The notes under the pieces were generated by a model. The model was not told where the DNA came from. It worked only from the letters and a program-made list of their open reading frames with translations, and made no database searches. The translations under genes and the position numbers were made by a program. This document shows, piece by piece, positions 45,851 to 56,247 of a stretch of 64,000 nt of DNA; the stretch's first letter is position 1, and each line of letters begins with the position of its first letter. This DNA is from Myxocyprinus asiaticus (Eukaryota > Chordata > Actinopteri > Cypriniformes > Catostomidae): assembly GCF_019703515.2 (NCBI RefSeq), contig NC_059382.1, positions 14,859,001-14,923,000 of the forward strand. Reading direction: 5' to 3'.

Positions 45851-46102
45851 TGTGACGAGGAGGAGGGTGTGGCCGGGCCATGAGGGTGTGCGCCTCGTGC
45901 TGAGTTGTCCAGTCAGCATAAGAAAGATAAAGGAGAGCCGGAGAGAGAGAGAGAGAGAGAGAGACGCACAAGCTGTGTGTGTGCGTGTCTGTGGGTTTTG
46001 TTGCAAAGCACTCTTTATGTTTTGTTTAAGTTCATTAAAAGTTTACACTGACTGCTCAGCTGGTTCCCACCTCCTCATTGCCCATCTTGTGAACCCGTTA
46101 CA
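45851..46102 (+). repeat. 5' LTR of the Gypsy-like element
   Basis: It begins TGTGACGAGG and ends CCCGTTACA. It contains GATAAAGGAGAGCCGG (promoter-like), a GA run (45942-45963), CAAAGCACTCTTTATG and CATTAAAAGTTTACAC (ATTAAA signal). Compared with the 3' LTR about 50 bp near its 5' end are missing. TTGGTGCTGAAACCAGGG follows, the position and style of a primer-binding site. Confidence 0.82.
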
Positions 46103-46572
46103 TTGGTGCTGAAACCAGGGAGGGAGGAGGGATGTGCTGTCAGAGAGAGCCATTGCTGCTGATGGAGGGTCGCAACACAGAAGAGGTATGGTCCGGTGGT
46201 ACTGGAGCGGTCCGCCAGAAGGCAAAGGAGCCCGCTGCCATCTGCCAGGAGATGAAGGAGCCGCTGTTGTCCGCCAGGAAATGGAGGAACTGCTGCCGGC
46301 CGCCGGGGGTGGAGGAGCTGCTGCCGTCCGCCAGGGGGCGGAGAAGCTGCTGACGTCTGCCGGGAGGTGGAGGAGCCTGCTGCCATCCACCAGGAGGTGA
46401 GGTCCAGTGCCATCGCCCGGTGTCATGGAGGACCACAGCACAGCTGGCTGAGGACCAGTCGACAGCGTGTTCTGGGACCATCGAGCCAGTTTTTCTCTCT
46501 CTCCTCTCCCTCCCATCGTCTTTCTCAGGAGGCGGTGAGGACCATCGGGTGGTGGAATGGCAGGAAGGGCAG
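46103..46572 (+). pseudogene. Internal leader and repetitive gag-like stretch
   Basis: After the primer-binding-type sequence comes a GC-rich stretch in which variants of CCGCCAGGAAATGGAGGAG and GCTGCTGCCGTCCGCCAGG repeat every 30-40 bp. ORFs are open in several frames on both strands (for example 46134-46400 + and 46636-46043 -), which is a by-product of the repetition. No gag domain was recognised. Confidence 0.5.
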
Positions 46573-48543
46573 TGTAGCAAATTTGGTAGTATAAATGTAC
46601 ACGGAATGGGTTAAAGTGCTCGCGTATCTCTACCATTATATGTAAGGAAACAGTATGTGTAAGCTAGGAATTAAATTAAACTGTCCTTATTCTACATTAT
46701 TATGTAAGGGAATTTATAATGGAATTAGTTGATTCAACAACCATTATAAATTAGATAAATGACAAATAACTAGATTATTTGTCTGAATAAAATTCTCCAC
46801 CATTAAAATCGTAATACAACATCTCGTTGTATCCGCTCACAATTTCTATTGTAAGGAATTAGCTTTAATAAGGAAATTATGATTAATTCTCTTATTGGAG
46901 TAATATTATTCTCATGGCTTATTGAAAATAATATTATAAATATTTAGGTACAGTTTTGAAGCAAAATCTTTTAAAAACAGGGATGAGATTATTTATCAAA
47001 ATATACCACAGTCAAATTATCTTTAAAAGGGGAATATGAATAATTAATCATAACTCATTATAATCAATTATAAATATTTGGATCAGTTAATAGAATTAAC
47101 TTGATGTAACTGAATTAAAAAAAAATCTGATGTAGCTGAATTAAAAGTTTGTTCAGCGAACAATCAGTATTGATCGTCTATCAACTCTCAGAAAGGATAT
47201 TTTTCATGGCCACAGAAAAATAACTCTTTCTTAGCATGTAGCTGTGATCAAATCGTTAAATTGATGTTGATTTACAAACAGACCAGAATCAACTCGCAAG
47301 AATGTACACAAAAGCTTTATTTAACTAAATCATGAACACATAACTAATCTAAACAAACACATACACACAAATCACACATACATGGGAAATGGAAAAGTGA
47401 AAGTGAATGAAACCGGAACAGAACAGGGGAATGAAGCTATGAAAAGAGTCATTTAACCATCTGAAAGAACCATCAGTTTCTTACTTCAAAGCACCTTTGT
47501 TAACAAAGGGGTTCACAGCTTATACTAAACCTCTGTTTAGTTAGTTAGTTGTACGATACTTGCAATGCCTTGGCTGTTGAGAGGGCGCCCGGATGCCGTC
47601 TCAGGAGAAAGTCTTGATGGTTCCTTGAGTCAATAGTGTTGAAGTTGCAATCAATTTCTTCCGCGTTTAATGAAGAAATTATGATGAACTTGCGGTGTTA
47701 GTTTGACTCTGTTATGGTCAAGGAAGTTACACATTGCTTGATGTGTTTGAGGCCTGCCGGCCCACGACCTTGCGGTCGGACCGGGTGTTTCCGGTCCCAC
47801 ACGAACAGCAACCATGAGCAGAAGGGAGAGAGAAAGAGGGAAGAGAGAGGGAGGTCACTCCTCTCGAGTTTGGCTTGACCAAAGAGAAAGGTGCAATTTT
47901 CCAGCGGGAAAAGTTCCTTTGTTTGGAAGCTGACTCATTTGCATGATTGGAGTAAGCTAGCAGTTTGTGCGCCTTTATGCTCTGATTAATATAACAAGCA
48001 TACAATGCATGCTATATGGGGGTGCTATACTCCAATGTTTAGGGCATCACACAAGGATTAATTTGATAGGAAGCATGATACCAATAATTTTACATTATCT
48101 AGTGGTTCTGTCATAAAGCATGCACAAAATGGTATACAGTACAAAAGATACTATTCGAGACAGTTATAATCATACACACAATGTCCTGAGGATATGCATG
48201 TTCATTTATAGAACAGTTTGTCTATAAATTAATGAAGAAAAGTCTGTTTTATGGGCTTTATGTGTCTTTCCTATGGGGGAATGGAGTGAGTTTCTTCTCA
48301 GCCACATTCCTTTACTTTTGCATGTGGCTACCTTCCCCCACCTGGAATGTCTCTGAGGTCCGCTAGTTGCTGGACCAGTGTCAGCAAAGGGGGAGTAAAA
48401 ACTGATAATGATTAGTGGGAGAGCAGACATTTTGGAGTCTGCTTGGGCCTACTTGGACCTTTGCTTGTTACGGTCTTGAGACGTCTGTTGGATTATTAAT
48501 TAAATAATAAATAATTGTGTGTCTGATTGGTCCAGATGCTACA
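46573..48543 (-). mobile_element. Candidate long solo LTR nested in the LTR element
   Basis: The ends are TGTAGC and GCTACA, a perfect 6-bp inverted pair of TG...CA type. Flanking GCAG/GCAA is a weak 4-bp match. On the minus strand TTAAATAAAGC near 47310 is a good polyadenylation signal, which would place U3 to the right. The 5' part (minus) is moderately GC-rich and the rest is AT-rich with no long ORF. At about 1970 bp it would be a long LTR, and no partner LTR or internal genes are present. Confidence 0.4.
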
Positions 48544-48577
48544 GCAACGTCTCCCCTCCAGAGATGGGAGGGGGGAG

Positions 48578-48905
48578 TGTAAGCCAGCCCGGATGGCGTC
48601 CTGGCCTGAATCGGGTGGTGGAGGAGCGTGATGAGGAATAAGGCATGGACGGGCCGTGAGGGTGAATGCCTGGTGTTGAGTTGTCCAATCAATGGGAGAG
48701 GGATAAAGGGGAGCCGGAGACGCCAGTTCGAGAGAGAGAGAGAGAGAGAGAGAGAGACGCACAAGCTGTGTGTATGTGTGTGTCTATGGGTTTTACTGCA
48801 AAGCACTCTTTATGTTTTGTTTAAGTTCATTTGTGTCATTAAAAGTTTACGTTGACTGCTCATCCGGTTCCTGCCTCCTTCTTGCCTATCTTGTGAACCC
48901 TAACA
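48578..48905 (+). repeat. 3' LTR of the Gypsy-like element
   Basis: It starts TGTAAGCCAGCC immediately after the purine tract AGATGGGAGGGGGGAG (48562-48577) and ends CCCTAACA. It shares TGCTGAGTTGTCC-type sequence, a GA run (48731-48757) and CAAAGCACTCTTTATG with the 5' LTR. Divergence between the two LTRs is considerable, which argues against very recent insertion, although the different GA run lengths exaggerate it. Confidence 0.82.
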
Positions 48906-49059
48906 GATGAGTTGAAATAACAAGGTAATGTGAAACAGGAGATGTTAAACAGGTGAGGCAATTGTGTCATAGTACTGTATACTGTAAAAGGAGCCTCCAA
49001 AAACAGCCTAGTCCTTATATATAGATAATAATATAGATTATAAGAGATTTGTCAATTTT

Positions 49060-49970
49060 CCAACAAGATGCTTCAGCAAATAATCCAGCACTTTGAGAAC
49101 AATTGTTCCCCAAAGACAAATTGGAAGGATTTTGGGCATTTCATCCTCTACAGTGCACAATATAGTTAAAAGATTCAAGGAATCTGGTCAAATCTTGGAG
49201 CATAAAGGGCAAGACGAAAACCACTTCTGATCTCTGATCCCTCAGATGTCACTGTCTTAAAAAAATGTCATTCATCTGTAATGGATATCATGAGCATGGG
49301 CTTGGAATAACTTTAGTAAACCTTTGTTAGTCAACACCACTCACCGCTGCATCCACAGATGCAAGTTAAAACTTTACTATGCAAAGCAGAAGCCCTACAT
49401 CAACACTATCCAGAAATGCTGCCGACTTCTCTGGGCTCGGTCTCATTTTAGATGGAAAGTAGAACAGTGGAACTGTATTTTTTGGTCAGAAGAGTCCACA
49501 TTTCAAAAAGTTTTTGAAAAACAGCCATCGTGTTATCCGGGCAAAATAGGAAAAGGACCATCCAAGCTGTTATTAGCGTCAGGTCCAAAAGCCAGTGTCT
49601 GTATTGGCCAGGGGAGTATCAGTGCCCATGGCATGGGTAACTCGCACATCTGTAAGAACACCATGAATGCAGACATATATGTAAAAATTTTGGAGCAAAA
49701 TATACTGCTATCCAGCACCATCTTTTCCAGGGACGTCCCTGCATTTTCCAGCAGGACAACTTCAAACCACATACTACCAGGATTACAAGTGCATGGCTGT
49801 GTAAGCAGAGAGTATGGTTGCTAGATTGGCCTACCTGCAGTCCTGACCTGTCTCCAATTAAGAATGTGTTGCGCATTAGATGGCAATGAAGACCCCATTT
49901 GTGCAGCTAAAGACTTACATAATGGATGAATGGGGGAAAATTCCACTTTCTAAACTTAAACTTGTGTCTT
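49060..49970 (+). pseudogene. Tc1 transposase pseudogene
   Basis: It belongs to the Tc1 copy whose TIRs begin CAACCCCAATTC. N-terminal pieces occur from about 49060 (AATTGTTCCCCAAAGAC region) in broken frames. The ORF 49324-49824 covers the middle: YYAKQKPYINTIQKCC, WARSHFRWKVEQWNCIFWSE (first acidic site reads Glu-Glu instead of Asp-Glu), and GSISAHGMGNSHICKNT. FSSRTTSNHILPG is what remains of the second Asp region. A shifted frame gives LDWPTCSPDLSPI-like sequence near 49825-49865, where the last catalytic residue is expected. Multiple frameshifts; inactive. Confidence 0.85.
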
Positions 49971-50267
49971 CAGTGCCCAAATGCTTAATAAGTATTATTA
50001 GAAGAAATGGTGATGTTTCACAGTGGTAAACACACAACTGTCCCAACTTTTTTGGAACGTGTTGCCATCATCTGATTTGAAATTACAGTACATAACAAAA
50101 AAAAAAAAATAATAATAAAAAATGAAATTCACAGGGTAAAACATCATATAAAATGTAGTTGTTGTGCTTTCAATATAGCAAAGGGTGATTATAATTTACA
50201 AATCACTCATTTTTGTTTTTATTAGCATTTTTCATACTGTCCCAACTTTTTTGGAATTGGGGTTGTA

Positions 50268-52009
50268 AAAAAGCATATAGGCCTAATAATACATTTCTTA
50301 ACATTAAAAATTTGTTTAAGTTAACATCTTAAGTTACTCAATGCATTAATTAATGTCAACTAACACATAAAAAAAGCGTCTTGTTTAATGTTAATAATTA
50401 ACGTTATACTGGTTGCTGATATACATAAATGAATATGACTGAAACTGCAAGCATTAACATTTAGCTGTATTTAGAAAAATGAATAAAACCTGTCATTCGC
50501 TACAGAAATCGTACTCTCCTCTGCCATGTTGAAAGTTTACGACTCCTCTAATCTCAGCAACTCGGGCATCATCTAGAATTCTGAGTTTCCCATTTGAACT
50601 TCTGACTTCGCTGGGTCATTCATGTGTTTGGAACTTGTAATTATGATATTTCTGATTCCACTTGAAGGGCACATATATCTATTATAAGCCGTCGAATTAC
50701 CTATAGTGCCGAGGAGTGTTACCAGAAATCTTATTCACAGTTTCCTGAGCAACCACTGGATGGCACCATGATGATTCTAATTGCCTGTTTTGTATTTCTG
50801 GTCACGAGACCCCAAGTAAAAACTGCCAAAATGAGCGATCCAGAGAAGAACAACAACCATTTAAGTGTTACTTGGTGAAAAATTAATTTCAGGCTCAACT
50901 TGTGCCATTGTTGTCATAACAACAATAATTAATGACATCAACTTAACATATCTGACCATCGCTTCAAGTCTTCTACACACTCAGGTGAGCCACTATCTAT
51001 AAAAAAACAGTCAAACATTACATTACCCACTAAGAATATACGCCGATGCTTATCGAAATTGTAAGTCGAATCGTGGAACACTTTCGCGTTCAGTAAAAAG
51101 GTGGATAGTACTGAGATAACAACCTTCATGGTTCTATCATTGGAGTGAGCATAATGGCTGTAGCGGTCAACTAGCATTTTATGACAGTTTGTTGATGCTA
51201 TACAAATGAATGGAGAGAGCTGTAAACTGACACCTTCCGGTCGTAAAATTGTCTGTGACTTCTCTAATAAAACAGCAATTTTATCATAGTAAACTCCACA
51301 CATAGTTCACTCCAAAAGGACTGTTTAGTGTAAAAAATATTAAAGATTAGTGGACAAGCGGTTAGTTCATTAAATGATGAGCTGTTCCCTCATAAAAGTG
51401 GTTTATTCAGCATTGTGAAGCATCTCCTCCATAGACAACCATTCAAAAAGTACGCCTCTTGTCTCCTTGCCAGTGTACCGCCATAGAATGTCTATGGAAT
51501 GGCCGTGTTACGCTAATCTATGCTAACCTTGTAGGCTTCCCTATCAGAAGTGCTTTGGTGTTACCTCAGAAGCAGAAGGCTCACTGAAACTCCCATCCAG
51601 CATTGACTGCTCTGATTGGAGGATCGCTTCAGGAACCCAGTTCCGTCGAACGTAGGTTTTTTCAAAGGATAACAAATGGACCCTACGTGAAAGAAACGAT
51701 AAAGCTACAAATTAACGACTAAACTTTCAATTTTTTGAAGAAAACATGAGCGGAGTTCTCCTGTGCAAAACTTATTTGACATTCTTGTTTTCCCATTCTT
51801 GTTATTAGATTGTTGCTAAAGATTTTAATTTTTTAATGACTTTTTTTCTGCACAGTGCAGAGAAATGTTATGTGCAGAATATATGGATGCACAGTGCAGA
51901 ATATATGGATTTAACCACCAGAATCATCTGGAGTACTTTTATTTTGCCCTTATGTGGATTTTGGAGCTTCAAACTTTTGGCACCCATTCACTTGCATTGT
52001 GAGGACCTA
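50268..52009. other. Interior of the 12.6-kb element, one unexplained ORF
   Basis: GTTAACAT-type element sequence continues to about 50420. Then comes sequence I cannot assign. The minus-strand ORF 51303-50938 (121 codons, starting MCGVYYDKIAVLLEKSQ) is longer than expected here and not repetitive, but has no recognisable domain. A 22-bp unit, CACAGTGCAGAATATATGGA-type, is repeated at about 51870-51910. Confidence 0.4.
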
Positions 52010-52141
52010 CAGAGCTGAGGCATTCTTCTAAAAATCTTTGATTTTGTTCAGCAGAAGAAAGAAAGTCATACACATCTGGGATGGCATGAGGGTGAGTACA
52101 TGATGAGAGACTTTTCATTTTTGGGTGAACTAACCTTTAAT
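52010..52141. mobile_element. MITE family A, right half
   Basis: CAGCAGAAGAAAGAAAGTCA, TGGCATGAGGGTGAGTACA and TTCATTTTTGGGTGAACTAA appear in family order. The left half is absent. Confidence 0.75.
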
Positions 52142-52966
52142 TTTATTTATTTTTTGCTGTTAAATAATGTTAGTAAAGAGCCTACAAACATTAGTAACGC
52201 AATAGGTAGATGTACATTGTTAGTTCATGTTAACCAGTGGTGATTTCTCAGGGCCAGCAAAGCCTTCTCTGCTTGCCTAACATGCCAAATAATTACATAT
52301 TTTTCATCCTTTCATTCTCAATCACCTTTTTGCCTATGTAATTTTAATCGCTTTCCACTCTTAATTAATCTACAAACAAATTGAGAAAAACGAAAAGTCT
52401 ATCCAGTCAGAATTTATTCCTTGATGCTTACAAGCAAAGTGTGACAACTGTTTCACAAATCGCATGCCGGAAGCAGTGCGTGAGTTTGAGCTCCACACCA
52501 TCAGGCCTTCAGAATTTCCTCAGCATCCCTCAACAGTGCAAATGAATGAGCAACTAAAGCCAGATTGTCAGATTCATCAGCCAATCAGATTGATTTATTT
52601 GTTCTTGGTGGGTGTGATCTTTAGGATATGTCCCAATCGAGGCCTTCTAGCTGGCCTTGAGTGACGCAATCATGCTTTAAGTGATGTACATAATTCAAGA
52701 GCGAAAAGCGCCAGATCTGTCTGACGAGTCGGCTGTCATCACTGCTGGTATTGCCGTTGAGAAAGAGATCCTTATGGATTTAAAAACATGAGATGTTCTG
52801 CATGACTGTGTGATTGCTTAATTTATTAAACAGAAAAGGAGGGCTGATTTTCACTTCAAGTAAATTGGTAAGTGCTTTTTGCATTGTTATAGTAACATCA
52901 GGAGTTTTCTAAGTGTAAATTAGGCTGCTTGAGCATTCAGTGTCGGATCAAGTTTTGAAAAGTAGT

Positions 52967-53507
52967 GCTGCATTCCATTCAACCCGGAAAGTTGGATTTT
53001 ACAACTTCTACTAGGAAAAGTGCATTGGAATGCATCTTTAAGTCAGAATAACAACTTGTAGGCTCGTGCAGAAATTCTCAACTCCGATTTCGCCGAGATG
53101 CAGGGGCATGATGTCACACAAACATGTCGTCACTCAGGGATATATACAAAGTAAGTGATAAACATTCACTTTATTAAGTAATATCGATAAATGAGTTAGT
53201 TTCCACATTACAAGATATTAAACTTGTTTAACAAACACCTGCAGAAATAGGTGTATAAAACATGGTAAATTATAATCTCTTTTTATAATCGTACATCTGA
53301 AGCACAAACGCTAGCGCTGCAGCATTGTTTATCAGTTGGGTTGCTAGGAGACATCTCTAATGAGAGTCAAACCCCTGCTAAGCTAACGGAAGCGTTGCAG
53401 TTTTGTTTCCTTAAATGTCATCTTCCGAATATCGGGGAATGGAATGCATTGATGGTCGGAGATATTAAGTAGGAATATGCCACATCCAACTTGAATGGAA
53501 CGCAGCA
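52967..53507. mobile_element. MITE with GCTGCATTCCATTCAA ends
   Basis: TGCTGCATTCCATTCAA (52966-52982) is matched by the complement of TTGAATGGAACGCAGCA (53491-53507) with one difference. About 540 bp, no ORF. Outside it, a 39-bp block (AATTAGGCTGCTTGAGCATT at 52918) recurs directly at 53685. Confidence 0.65.
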
Positions 53508-53999
53508 TAACTGTGTACCCTGACGAAACAAAATTAATTGCAAGCAACATTTAAATCGCAAATATTATTAGATAGATTTTTCCAGGTATTATAGACCTCC
53601 TTGGTAGATTCATATGAAAAATTATGATTTTTGAATGTCTGTTCGGGAGACGTTCATTTCACAAAACAGTAATACTGCAGTTAAAATTAGGCTTGCTTGA
53701 GCATTAAGTGTCGTTTCAAGTTCTGGCTTTCGTGCGTGGACGTGTTTTTAAAATGTCAATTGGTATTACATAATGTATAATGTTCAAAGGCATAGGGTGT
53801 CTTATTCATTGTGAAACTGTGTTTTCTTAATGGCATGAATCACACTTAAGGCCTAGACTTTAAATACATGGCCTGCCACTGATGTTAACTAATGCATTAA
53901 CTAATGTTAACAAATACAACTTTATTGTAAAGTGTTACCCTCTTTCCTAGATTAAAACTTTGAACACCCTGGGCATTCTCTCAACCAACCGGTTAAAGT

Positions 54000-55759
54000 A
54001 AACGATTCTCTTATATTTAGGAATATAATATAAAGTAATATAATATAAAATGGGAACTCCATTTTAGTGAATTGGTTCATTTGGACAATTTAGGAAAACG
54101 AGCTAGTTCACATGAGCCCATGCACAGCTTTAAAGGGATTTTCGCTTTTCTTTTCTTGAAGCAAAATATTTAGTTAATTGCTCCTGTTTATTAGTATATT
54201 TCAATTCAGTTATATAAAATAGGGAGTTTTCTAGTTTTATTAGTTTACATTTAGTATGAACTATATATTACATTTAATTGTCACTCTAATTAAATGTAAC
54301 TATCAGGTGATATTATTAAATTCTGCAATCTAACTGCTAAATATTTAACCCTTATACACTGTTCATTATTCAATTAATGTTCCAGTTGTTCCTGGTCAAA
54401 AGTGACTGGAAAAATAAACATGTAATTCTTTTCTTTGTTATGAAAGAAATGTAACAACTCTAAATTAAATAATGTAAAAGCACTAAAGTTGTACATTTTG
54501 GGCATTTTTGGACTTTTCGCAACTACTGAACCAATCTTCATAAATGATATACTGTTTGAAAGCTTAAAGTCTCAAGAATCAAACTGTGCTGTCCATTTAA
54601 AAAACAACAACAACAACAACAACAAAAATAAAAAACAGATGAAATAACAAGTATAAACACTAGATGGCTGCAGAGAGCTACTTATTCATCCCTGGTTGAA
54701 GAGAATATGATTTCTAGATTTTGTCGCAAGTTCTGCATTTATATGTATATATATATATATATACATTTAAACATTATCAAAGACTACTTCTGTCAAAGTT
54801 GTCATGTACTGTTGCCCAGGGCGGCATCTTGCCCACACAGACATGGGTTTTGCCCAAGGCACCATACAACACCCCCCCCCCCCCCCCCGTCAACAACTTT
54901 GGGGGTGTGTTGAAGTGGGTTTTGCCCAGAGCGCCATACAAGCTAGAACCGCCACTGCTGACAAGTAACACCTCAGTTACTATTAATGGTTTATAATGTG
55001 TTTTCTCTTTAGAATAATGGTCCAGATAAACTTTAACTCCCAAGGAAGGAAACAGTAAGATCTCATTAATTAATAATGCATTACCATGTCCCTCACTTTA
55101 GAATAATGGTCCAGATCATTAGTAATTCCTTCATACTTATGTGGTAACACTTGACTCATTACTTATATGGGTTACCAGAATTATTTTAAAAAGACCTTCA
55201 GCAATATCAAACATGTAGAATTTAATAATTTTTTAATGAACAGAAGAGATATCCCAAAAAATACACAGGTTGGGCACATACATCCCTGTATTTCTGTAAG
55301 GTAAGCTAACTATGATCATGGCCGTAACCACCATAGACATTGAGGGGGACATGGGGGACATGTCCCCCCCCCCCATAGATGTTGAGGGGGACATGCCCCC
55401 CCCATAATATTGGTCTACTGATATGGGTTTTTTCCATGGTTAATTATTACATTATTAAATTTGGTCCCCATCAATCCTGAATATGTGGTTACATCCTTGA
55501 CTGTGATACTCTACCAGACACTGTAGCCTTGATTTAGCGACCTATTACATTCATCAATTAATTCCAACAAAGAACCCATGCATGATCTTGTTCACAATAA
55601 AAACAATCATTCACATTTTAGACAAATGTTAATGTTTTGATTAGTAATTAATTAGTAGTTATTTTAAATTAACCATAGTTAGTAGATAGTTCTCAATGAG
55701 GCAGATCAAATTCAGTAATTATTGATTACCTAACAGTGAACTACCTCAGTCATCAGTTC
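54000..55759. other. AT-rich DNA with simple repeats, no gene
   Basis: AAC run (54602-54625), AT run (about 54743-54762), and poly-C (54873-54888). A degenerate duplication of TTTTGCCCAAGGCACCATACA occurs at 54847 and 54929. TTTAGAATAATGGTCCAGAT occurs at 55008 and 55100. A GAGGGGGACATG unit is repeated with C runs at 55335-55405. ORFs here are repeat-driven. Confidence 0.55.
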
Positions 55760-56247
55760 TGTAATGATGAGTCATCAGAGTTGAGATCCATGTGCAGCTT
55801 TAATAATGATAAACGTCTTAATACAAACAGGCAGGGTCAATCACCACCAATAGTAATAATAAAGGCAATCCAGAGTGGTAGAAAATAAACAGGCAAGAGG
55901 TCAGGGCAGGCGGCAGACAATCACAGGTTAATTCCTGGTAAACAAGGCAGTAGTAGTAGGCAGGCAGCAACGGGTCAAAACAGGGTAAATAGTCCAGGAT
56001 CATACACAGATAATGCAAAACCTCAGAGAACGCTTGGAAATGTCAGCCAGGGCAAAACAATACTTCACAATGATACAGAGTGAGAGTGAGACTTAAATAG
56101 CTGAGTAAATGAGAAACAGCTGAGCAGGTAATCAGTTACAGGTACAGGGATTATGGGAAATGGAGTCCAGAGAGTTAAAGTCAATCCCCAGGTGATGGAG
56201 CCCTCTGGTGGTGAGCGGAAGGAACAACAAAGGCAGGATTCATGACA
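55760..56247 (-). repeat. 3' LTR of a minus-strand LTR element
   Basis: On the minus strand it begins TGTCATGAATCCTGCC at 56247. It has CAGCTATTTAAGTCTCAC as a TATA region (about 56095) and TTATTAAAGCTGCACATGG as a polyadenylation region (about 55800). It ends CATTACA at 55760. Just upstream (56248-56262) is the purine tract GCAAGGGGGGCTC. I recognise the TGTCATGAATCC start as a common cyprinid LTR type; the superfamily is uncertain. No second LTR is in the window. Confidence 0.6.

Larger units (their letters stand above)
45851..48905 (+). mobile_element. Non-autonomous Gypsy-like LTR element, 5-bp target duplication
   Basis: GATGA flanks both sides (45846-45850 and 48906-48910), and the host Tc1 sequence is continuous across it. 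The 5' LTR is followed by a primer-binding-type sequence and a purine tract precedes the 3' LTR. The internal part contains no protease, RT or integrase. About 2 kb of it (46573-48543) is a further insert. Confidence 0.85.
45600..50265 (+). mobile_element. Tc1-like transposon interrupted by an LTR element
   Basis: The left end CAACCCCAATTCTGAAAAAG and the complement of the right end (CAACCCCAATTCCAAAAAAG) match. Inverted similarity extends about 200 bp. TA lies at 45598-45599 and 50266-50267. Subtracting the 3060 bp of the nested LTR element and its duplication leaves about 1606 bp, a normal Tc1 length. Confidence 0.92.
41310..53939. mobile_element. GGTAACAC-type (hAT-like) element, swollen to 12.6 kb by insertions
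   Basis: The left end GGTAACACTTTACAATAAGG and the complement of the right end (GGTAACACTTTACAATAAAG) match, and similarity runs on through TTGTTAACATTAGTTAATGC. The flanks CCCTTTCC (41302-41309) and CTCTTTCC (53940-53947) agree at 7 of 8 positions, as expected of a hAT-type target duplication. Element-type sequence (ATGAACTAACAATGAACAAC) is also seen at 41360-41410, 45390-45597 and 50268-50420. No transposase of its own remains. Confidence 0.8.

Noticed and set aside
46043..46636. 197-codon proline-rich minus-strand ORF
   Set aside because: It arises from GC-rich repeats in the leader of a plus-strand LTR element and extends into its LTR.
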